NCBI GenBank assembly: GCA_916720285.1
Contig: CAKAQP010000062.1
Location: 1-11,575 of the forward strand
Reading direction: 5' to 3'
Length of the DNA: 11,575 nt
Source of the DNA: an uncultured Lachnoanaerobaculum sp.
GTDB taxonomy: Bacteria; Bacillota; Clostridia; Lachnospirales; Lachnospiraceae
Shown here in pieces: positions 6,218 to 11,575 of this stretch (position 1 is the first letter of the stretch; each line of letters begins with the position of its first letter). The notes beneath the pieces were generated by a model, which searched no databases, was not told the origin of the DNA, and saw only the letters and a program-made list of their open reading frames with translations. The translations under genes were made by a program, and so were the position numbers.

Positions 6218-7428
6218 AAGTTGGGATTGTAGGCGGTGGAGCAGCAGGTATTATGTCTGCTCTATTTGCGTGTAAGGGAAATGATGAAGTTACTGTTATT
6301 GAGCACAATGACAAGCTTTTAAAAAAGATACTTTCTACCGGAAACGGAAAATGTAATTTTACAAATACAAAATTAGAGCCTTCAAATTATCACTATAATG
6401 AAAGGGCAATAAAGTTTATAGAGAGATTTAATCAATTTGATACAATAAAGTTTTTTAACAGTATAGGGGTGATAGAGTATATAAGAGACGGGTATACTTA
6501 TCCAAACTCCGAGCAGGCGGCCTCTATCAGAAATGCACTTTTAATGGAGCTTGAAAGATATGATGCGAATATACTTTTAAATACCTATGTAACAGATATA
6601 TCTAAGAATAAAGATGTGTTTACAATAGAAATTTGCAATGCTGCGGATAAAAGTAAATCAAAGCTTTATTTTGATAAGATTATTATTGCTACAGGTTTAA
6701 AGGCAGCACCGAAGCTTGGAAGTGACGGATCCTTTTTTCCTATTTTAAAAAAGCTTGATATAAAATATAAGCCTGTTTTGCCTGCGCTTTGTGGAATTTC
6801 ATTGAATAATAAAAACTTCTTTAAAATAACATCAGGAGTCAGGGCAAAGGGAAAAATATCGGTATATGTCAGGAATGTGGAACTTGCAAGTGATTTTGGA
6901 GAATTGCAGTTTAGTGATACAGGTATATCCGGGATACCTACATTTCAAGTAAGCAGATATGTAAGTATTGCTCTTGATAAAAAAGACGAAGTTAGAGTTT
7001 TTCTTGATATGTTTTCACATCTTGGGAGTATAGAAAATATATTAAACGAGAGAAAGAAAATACCTTCATTTATTACAATGGAGGATATAGGAAACGGACT
7101 TATAAACTCCAAACTTTGGCTTGGAATACTTACTTTGGCAGATATCAGGGCTGATTTAAAAATAAAAAAATGTGATAATAAGAGTTTTGAAAGATTAATT
7201 TCTGTTTGTAAAGAGATAAATTTTAATGTTAAAGGCACCGGAGATTTTGACAAGGCTCAAGTTTGTACAGGTGGTATTGACTTAGGAGATGTGGATGATA
7301 ATCTGATGCATAAGGATATTAAGAGCTTGTACTTTGCAGGTGAGATACTTGATGTTGATGGAATCTGCGGAGGCTACAATTTGCAGTGGGCATGGACGTC
7401 CGGATATATAGCCGGTGTCGGAAGATAA
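6214..7428 (+). CDS. NAD(P)/FAD-dependent oxidoreductase, HI0933/YhiN/BaiN-like
   Basis: A 404-residue flavoprotein of the normal size for the HI0933 family. The N-terminal dinucleotide-binding motif is GGGAAG (G7-G12), followed by the family signature TGNGKCNFTN (42-51). The C-terminal FAD-site block DVDGICGGYNLQWAW (380-394) is also intact. Family members bind FAD and are soluble. The name BaiN comes from a Clostridium scindens protein linked to bile-acid metabolism, but most HI0933 proteins lie outside any bai cluster, and nothing here suggests bile-acid chemistry. The start ATG overlaps the flippase stop by 4 nt with only a weak upstream AGG, as expected for coupled translation. A second FAD protein starts 10 nt after its stop, so the two may share an unknown redox role. 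Family secure, substrate unknown. Confidence 0.92.
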   Translation: MKVGIVGGGAAGIMSALFACKGNDEVTVIEHNDKLLKKILSTGNGKCNFTNTKLEPSNYHYNERAIKFIERFNQFDTIKFFNSIGVIEYIRDGYTYPNSEQAASIRNALLMELERYDANILLNTYVTDISKNKDVFTIEICNAADKSKSKLYFDKIIIATGLKAAPKLGSDGSFFPILKKLDIKYKPVLPALCGISLNNKNFFKITSGVRAKGKISVYVRNVELASDFGELQFSDTGISGIPTFQVSRYVSIALDKKDEVRVFLDMFSHLGSIENILNERKKIPSFITMEDIGNGLINSKLWLGILTLADIRADLKIKKCDNKSFERLISVCKEINFNVKGTGDFDKAQVCTGGIDLGDVDDNLMHKDIKSLYFAGEILDVDGICGGYNLQWAWTSGYIAGVGR

Positions 7429-7438
7429 GGAAGATAAA

Positions 7439-9055
7439 ATGTTACATATAAATTCTTTACAGCTGAATGTACATCATGATGAAAATGATTTAAAGAAAAA
7501 ACTTGCCAAGACTATTGGCTGTAATATAGATGAGATAAAAGAATATGAAATAAGGAAAAGATCGATAGATGCCAGAAAAAAGCCTGAGATCTCATATTCT
7601 TATTCCATTGATGTAAGTCTTTTAAATGAGGCTAAATATTTAAAGAAAAATAAAGCTTTGAGCATTGCAAAGCCGGTAGTTTATGCTTATGAAGATGCCG
7701 GCAAGCTTGAAATTTTGGAAGAGAGTAAAAGACCTGTGGTAGTGGGGTTCGGTCCTGCGGGTATTTTTGCCGCACTTTTACTTGCAAGATCCGGTTTAAA
7801 GCCTATAGTAATAGAGCGAGGCGGCTGTGTTGAAGACAGAACCTTGAGTGTAAATAAATTCTGGAGTGAAGGAAAGCTTGACACCGAGTCCAATGTTTCT
7901 TTTGGAGAAGGAGGAGCAGGTACATTTTCGGACGGAAAGTTAAATACTTTGGTTAAAGATACTTTCGGTAGAAACAAATTCGTATTAAAGACTTTGGTGG
8001 AATACGGAGCACCAAAGGAAATTTTGTATGACAATAAGCCGCATATAGGTACAGACCTTTTGACAGGTATAGTAAGAAAGATAAGAGAAGAAATAAAGGA
8101 GCTGGGTGGTGAGGTAAGATTTGACACCAAGCTTATAAATATAGAAAATATAAAAGATAATAAAAAGAAGATAGAAGCAGTAAACAAAAGAAACGGCAAA
8201 CATGAAATAATCGAATGTGAAAATATAATACTCGCACTTGGACATAGTGCCAGAGATACCTTTAAAGCTTTAAAGGAAATGGGCATTTATATGGAGCCGA
8301 AGTCCTTTGCACTTGGCATAAGAGTTTCTCATTCACAAAATTTGATAGATGTCTCACAGTATGGCGATAAAGAAGCGAAGTTTTTATCTCCTGCACCTTA
8401 TAAACTTACATTTAAGTCAAGTTTTGACAGGGGTGTGTATTCCTTTTGTATGTGTCCTGGCGGATTTATAGTAAATGCTTCTACAGAAGACGACAGAATT
8501 GCGATAAACGGTATGAGCTATCATAAAAGAGACTCGGGAGAGGCAAATTCCGCTATTATTGTAAGTGTATCTGAAGAAGATTTTGATAAATACGCAGATC
8601 CGGCCGATCCGCTAAAAGGTATAGAATTTCAAAGAAGGCTTGAAGAAGAAACCTTTAAAATGGGTAAGGGAAGAGTGCCTGTACAAAGACTGGTGGATTT
8701 TCTTGAGGGAAGAGATAGCGACGGTTTTGACAATGCTGATTTAAAGATAAAGGGAAGTACTACTGTAGCCAGGGTTGACAAGCTCTTCCTGAAAGAAATA
8801 TATGAGAGTATGAAAGAGGCATTTACAGATTTTAACCGTAAGATAAAAGGATTTATAAATGAAGATGCCTATGTAGCAGCCATAGAATCAAGAACTTCAT
8901 CACCGATAAGAATAAACAGGGATGAGTCTTTACAAGCGAATATTTTCGGAATATATCCATGCGGTGAGGGTGCCGGATATGCAGGAGGTATAATGAGTGC
9001 CGCCATGGACGGATTAAAGGTTGCCGAAAGAATTATTGAAAAGTATAAGGAGTAG
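7439..9055 (+). CDS. FAD-dependent protein, COG2509 type (uncharacterised dehydrogenase)
   Basis: A 538-residue protein. An N-terminal ferredoxin-like region (about 1-75) precedes the FAD motif GFGPAG (103-108), the conserved GEGGAGTFSDGKL block (156-168) and a C-terminal GEGAGYAGG (509-517) that completes the FAD site. This architecture fits the COG2509 family, annotated as FAD-dependent or NAD-utilising dehydrogenases with no firmly known substrate. The ATG at 7439 is chosen because AAGGAAG (7427-7433) lies 5 nt upstream; the in-frame GTG at 7415 overlaps the previous gene and lacks such a site. Its stop precedes proB by 1 nt, and the proB ribosome binding site lies inside its last codons. 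Function is unknown; a housekeeping redox role is inferred from its place in a compact operon. Confidence 0.9.
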   Translation: MLHINSLQLNVHHDENDLKKKLAKTIGCNIDEIKEYEIRKRSIDARKKPEISYSYSIDVSLLNEAKYLKKNKALSIAKPVVYAYEDAGKLEILEESKRPVVVGFGPAGIFAALLLARSGLKPIVIERGGCVEDRTLSVNKFWSEGKLDTESNVSFGEGGAGTFSDGKLNTLVKDTFGRNKFVLKTLVEYGAPKEILYDNKPHIGTDLLTGIVRKIREEIKELGGEVRFDTKLINIENIKDNKKKIEAVNKRNGKHEIIECENIILALGHSARDTFKALKEMGIYMEPKSFALGIRVSHSQNLIDVSQYGDKEAKFLSPAPYKLTFKSSFDRGVYSFCMCPGGFIVNASTEDDRIAINGMSYHKRDSGEANSAIIVSVSEEDFDKYADPADPLKGIEFQRRLEEETFKMGKGRVPVQRLVDFLEGRDSDGFDNADLKIKGSTTVARVDKLFLKEIYESMKEAFTDFNRKIKGFINEDAYVAAIESRTSSPIRINRDESLQANIFGIYPCGEGAGYAGGIMSAAMDGLKVAERIIEKYKE

Positions 9056-9056
9056 T

Positions 9057-9890
9057 ATGGATATAAGACAAAAGGTAAAAGATGCAAAAAGAATTGTGAT
9101 AAAGATCGGTTCTTCAAGTATCACTCACTCTGAAACAGGTGAGCTTCATCTTTCAAAAATAGAAAAACTGATAAGACAGATAGCAGATCTGAAAGGAGCA
9201 GGAAAGGAAGTTGTATTGGTTTCATCAGGTGCTATTGCAACAGGAAGACATTCTCTTGGTATAAATGAAAAGCCCTCAACCCTTTCAGAGAAGCAGGCTC
9301 TTGCGGCTATAGGACAGGCCAGACTTATTATGGAGTACAGAAAGCTTTTCTCTGAATATAATCTTAGAATAGCACAGATTTTGATGACAAAGTCAACTAT
9401 AACAGAGGATACTTATCGCGATAATGCGAAGGCTACTTTTACACAGCTTTTGGCATATGGTGCAGTGCCTATAGTAAATGAAAATGATACCATATCTACA
9501 TATGAGATTCAGTTCGGTGATAATGACCGATTGTCTGCTCTTGTCAGTGCACTTGTGGAAGCGGATCTTCTTATACTTTTATCCGATATTGACGGACTTT
9601 ATACTGATGATCCGAATACAAATAAGGATGCAGAGTTTATAAGCTTTGTAGAGGATGTGGATAAATATATGGATATGGGTAAATCAACATCTAAGTCGGG
9701 ACTTGGTACAGGAGGTATGTATACAAAACTTTTGGCGGCACAGATAGCAACCAATTCAGGCTGTGATATGGTAATTGCAAGTGCAGAGGATATGAGTATA
9801 ATAGAAAATATTGCAAATGGAGAGAAAATAGGAACATATTTTCCTGCCAAGAGCGATAAGGATTTTGACTGGTTAAATTGTTTGGAATAG
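9057..9890 (+). CDS. proB: Glutamate 5-kinase, PUA-less
   Basis: A 277-residue amino-acid kinase that phosphorylates glutamate to glutamyl-5-phosphate, the first committed step of proline synthesis. It shows KIGSS (16-20), VSSGAI (55-60), NENDT (141-145), GDNDRLSALVS (154-164) and a C-terminal GTGGMYTKL substrate loop. It ends after the kinase fold with no PUA domain; such short forms are known in Firmicutes, so it is not truncated. ATG 9057 is preferred because AAGGAG (9047-9052) precedes it by 4 nt, whereas an in-frame ATG-type start near 9021 would overlap the upstream gene. proA (glutamyl-phosphate reductase), the frequent partner, does not follow; a YnzC-like gene starts 11 nt after the stop. 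Feedback inhibition by proline is usual for the family but cannot be read here. Confidence 0.95.
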   Translation: MDIRQKVKDAKRIVIKIGSSSITHSETGELHLSKIEKLIRQIADLKGAGKEVVLVSSGAIATGRHSLGINEKPSTLSEKQALAAIGQARLIMEYRKLFSEYNLRIAQILMTKSTITEDTYRDNAKATFTQLLAYGAVPIVNENDTISTYEIQFGDNDRLSALVSALVEADLLILLSDIDGLYTDDPNTNKDAEFISFVEDVDKYMDMGKSTSKSGLGTGGMYTKLLAAQIATNSGCDMVIASAEDMSIIENIANGEKIGTYFPAKSDKDFDWLNCLE

Positions 9891-9901
9891 TAGGTGAAAA
9901 A

Positions 9902-10120
9902 ATGGATAATACAAAGATTGACAGAATTAATGCATTGGCTCATAAACAAAAAAGTGTGGGACTTACAGAAGAAGAAAAGATAGAGCAGGCGGCACTTAGA
10001 AAAGAATATATTGAATCAATAAGAGAAAGCTTAAGAGCAAATCTTAATAATATTTCAATACAAGAGGCTGACGGAAGCATAACAGATCTTGGTGAGAAGT
10101 TTGGAAAGAAAAATGAATAA
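9902..10120 (+). CDS. UPF0291/DUF896 (YnzC-like) small protein
   Basis: A 72-residue soluble protein beginning MDNTKIDRINALAHKQKS, with the family's GLTEEEKIEQAALRKEYIESIR helix (about residues 20-40) and a short acidic/basic tail. It is predicted to be two helices forming a hairpin. The family is widespread in Firmicutes (B. subtilis YnzC and YaaL-type neighbours) and has no established biochemical role; in B. subtilis ynzC lies in the SOS-controlled yneA operon, but no LexA-like site is visible here. The ATG at 9902 is chosen because AGGTGA (9892-9897) lies 4 nt upstream. Its last 8 nt overlap the start of the next gene. It sits where proA is often found after proB. Confidence 0.9.
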   Translation: MDNTKIDRINALAHKQKSVGLTEEEKIEQAALRKEYIESIRESLRANLNNISIQEADGSITDLGEKFGKKNE

Positions 10121-10679
10121 GGGTGAGCTTAGAAAGTTATTACTTGATAAGAGAAATTCGCTATCAAGAGAGGAAGTCTTATCTGCAAGTGAGAGCATAA
10201 TAAGAGAAATAGATGCTTTAATAAAGAGAAATAAAAGTATTGTACTTTTGGGATTTATGCCGCTTGGAAATGAGATAGATCTAAGACCTTTATATGAAAA
10301 GATACTTTCCGGATATTATAAGAATGAGTTTGATATTAATATTACATTGGGATTACCAAGAGTATGCGGTAAGGAAATGAGATTTTTCAAGGTGTACTCA
10401 CTTGATAATCTTGAAAAATCGAAGTTCGGTATAATGGAACCAAGGCTTAACAGTGAAGAAATCATTGCAAAAAATGCTCATGTAATGGTTCCTCTTATAG
10501 GACTTGATAAAGATAAGAGAAGGCTTGGCTTTGGTGGCGGATTTTATGATAAATATTTTGGAAAACATAGAGATAATACATTGTATGGCTTAGCTTATGA
10601 TTTTCAGATGAATATTGATTTTGAAGTAAATGAATATGATATTGCAATGGATCATATATTTATGGCGAAAGTTGGATAA
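10113..10679 (+). CDS. 5-formyltetrahydrofolate cyclo-ligase
   Basis: A 188-residue enzyme (YgfA/YqgN/FthC family) that uses ATP to convert 5-formyl-THF to 5,10-methenyl-THF, recycling folate in the cytoplasm. The C-terminal ATP/substrate signature is intact: DKDKRRLGFGGGFYDKYF (132-149), matching the consensus D-x(3)-x-RLGxGGGxYD. The N-terminal basic RKLLLDKRNSLS helix is also typical. The ATG at 10113 overlaps the previous gene by 8 nt and has GGAAAG (10103-10108) 4 nt upstream; an in-frame TTG at 10089 lies farther inside the neighbour and is less likely. It is the last tightly packed gene before a 54-nt gap and miaB. Confidence 0.94.
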   Translation: MNKGELRKLLLDKRNSLSREEVLSASESIIREIDALIKRNKSIVLLGFMPLGNEIDLRPLYEKILSGYYKNEFDINITLGLPRVCGKEMRFFKVYSLDNLEKSKFGIMEPRLNSEEIIAKNAHVMVPLIGLDKDKRRLGFGGGFYDKYFGKHRDNTLYGLAYDFQMNIDFEVNEYDIAMDHIFMAKVG

Positions 10680-10733
10680 GTTATCGGGAGATTGTGTGAC
10701 TTATTCTAAGTTAAAGATATTAGAAAGAGGATT

Positions 10734-11575
10734 ATGGAGAATTTAATACCTAATGAAGAACCGTTAAGACAGGAATATTTCATGTCTGAGGTCAATGATA
10801 TAATACATGCAAAGGCAATAGATAGAGGAGTATACCCTACATATAAGGTGGTTACCTTTGGATGTCAGATGAATGCAAGGGATTCTGAGAAATTATCCGG
10901 AATACTTAGCGGTATAGGATATATAGAAGCTGAGAATGAAGAAGATGCGGACCTTGTACTTTTTAACACCTGTACTGTAAGAGAGAATGCAAATGATAGA
11001 CTCTATGGCAGGGTTGGACAGCTCAAAAAAAGCAAGGAAAAAAAACCGGATATGATAATCGGAATCTGCGGATGTATGATGCAGGAAGCGGAAGAGGTTG
11101 AAAAGATTAAAAAATCCTACAGGCATGTGGATCTTGTTTTTGGAACTCACAATATATACAAACTTGCAGAGATACTTTTTGAGCATCTTACAACTAAAAA
11201 GCAGGTTGTAAATGTTATGGAAAGTGCTGAGATGATTGTGGAGAAGCTTCCAAGTAAGAGAGAGTTTGCCTTTAAATCAGGTGTAAATATCACATTTGGT
11301 TGTAATAACTTTTGTAGTTATTGCATAGTGCCATATGTAAGAGGAAGAGAAAGGTCCAGAAAACCTGAGGAGATAATTGATGAGATTAAAGGACTGGTAG
11401 CTGACGGTGTAAAGGAAATCATGCTGCTTGGACAAAATGTAAACTCATATGGAAAAGGACTTGATGAAGAGATAAGTTTTGCCACCCTATTGGATAGAAT
11501 TGCACAGATAGACGGTTTGGAGCGACTAAGATTTATGACACCTCATCCTAAGGACCTTTCAGATGAAGTCATTGA
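10734..11575 (+). CDS. miaB: tRNA-2-methylthio-N6-dimethylallyladenosine synthase, 5' part
   Basis: Open from ATG 10734 to the window end, giving 280 residues without a stop; the full protein is usually 440-480. MiaB is a radical SAM methylthiotransferase that adds a 2-methylthio group to i6A37 of tRNAs. The first Fe-S cluster cysteines of the N-terminal domain are C44 (FGCQMN), C80 (NTCTVREN) and C114 (CGCM). The radical SAM motif CxxxCxxC is C190, C194 and C197 in FGCNNFCSYC, followed by the diagnostic IVPYVRGRE. An N-terminal extension of about 40 residues with RQEYFM is common in Clostridia. AGAGG lies only 3 nt before the ATG, so the start is slightly uncertain. The TRAM domain lies beyond the window edge. 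It starts 54 nt after the folate enzyme and no clear promoter is visible between them. Confidence 0.95.
   Translation, partial: MENLIPNEEPLRQEYFMSEVNDIIHAKAIDRGVYPTYKVVTFGCQMNARDSEKLSGILSGIGYIEAENEEDADLVLFNTCTVRENANDRLYGRVGQLKKSKEKKPDMIIGICGCMMQEAEEVEKIKKSYRHVDLVFGTHNIYKLAEILFEHLTTKKQVVNVMESAEMIVEKLPSKREFAFKSGVNITFGCNNFCSYCIVPYVRGRERSRKPEEIIDEIKGLVADGVKEIMLLGQNVNSYGKGLDEEISFATLLDRIAQIDGLERLRFMTPHPKDLSDEVI

Noticed and set aside
6214..7428. Bile-acid role from the BaiN name
   Set aside because: No other bai-like gene is present and the HI0933 family is widespread in bacteria without bile-acid metabolism.
7687..8286. 199-codon minus-strand open frame
   Set aside because: It is fully antisense to the COG2509-type FAD gene, is rich in Ser/Pro/Phe as expected for the complement of AT-rich coding DNA, and has no family resemblance.
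9057..9890. ProB as a truncated gene lacking the PUA domain
   Set aside because: Short PUA-less glutamate 5-kinases are normal in Firmicutes, and all kinase motifs and a clean stop are present.

Overview
This AT-rich window reads as chromosomal DNA of a low-GC Firmicute, most likely a Lachnospiraceae-type Clostridia. That placement is an inference from heavy ATA/AGA codon use, strong Shine-Dalgarno sites, and protein styles such as MiaB with an RQxYFM-type N-terminal extension, ProB without a PUA domain, YnzC/DUF896, and tandem HI0933-like and COG2509-like flavoproteins. All supported genes are on the + strand. No tRNA, rRNA, CRISPR array, transposase or phage gene is visible.

Layout: (1) 2-1276 is the 3' part of a CtpE-like cation P-type ATPase cut by the window edge. 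(2) 1324-2463 is an intact Fic-family protein whose Fic signature is heavily degenerate: catalytic His is Gln, the acidic residue is Ala and the first Arg is Pro. (3) 2464-2714 has no recognised gene but holds a 42-codon ORF (2543-2671) with a good ribosome binding site and a CxCxC cluster. (4) rpsU (bS21) follows, with a near-consensus extended -10 promoter and an intrinsic terminator. (5) From 3036 to 10679 genes are packed head to tail with overlaps or gaps of 39 nt or less: phoH (TTG start), ybeY, a MurJ/SpoVB-like flippase, an HI0933/BaiN-like flavoprotein, a COG2509-type FAD protein, proB, a YnzC/DUF896 protein and 5-formyl-THF cyclo-ligase. (6) miaB starts 54 nt later and runs off the window end.

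How they work together: rpsU, phoH and ybeY suggest a ribosome and 16S rRNA maturation module. The downstream genes cover envelope precursor export, flavin redox chemistry, the first proline step, folate salvage and tRNA modification; they are co-arranged rather than one pathway. proA, often next to proB, is absent here.

Most notable are the probable Fic pseudoenzyme and the small Cys-rich ORF just downstream. The rest is recognisable housekeeping DNA, and I do not see strong evidence for a large new multi-gene system. Several gene starts were moved to fit ribosome binding sites.
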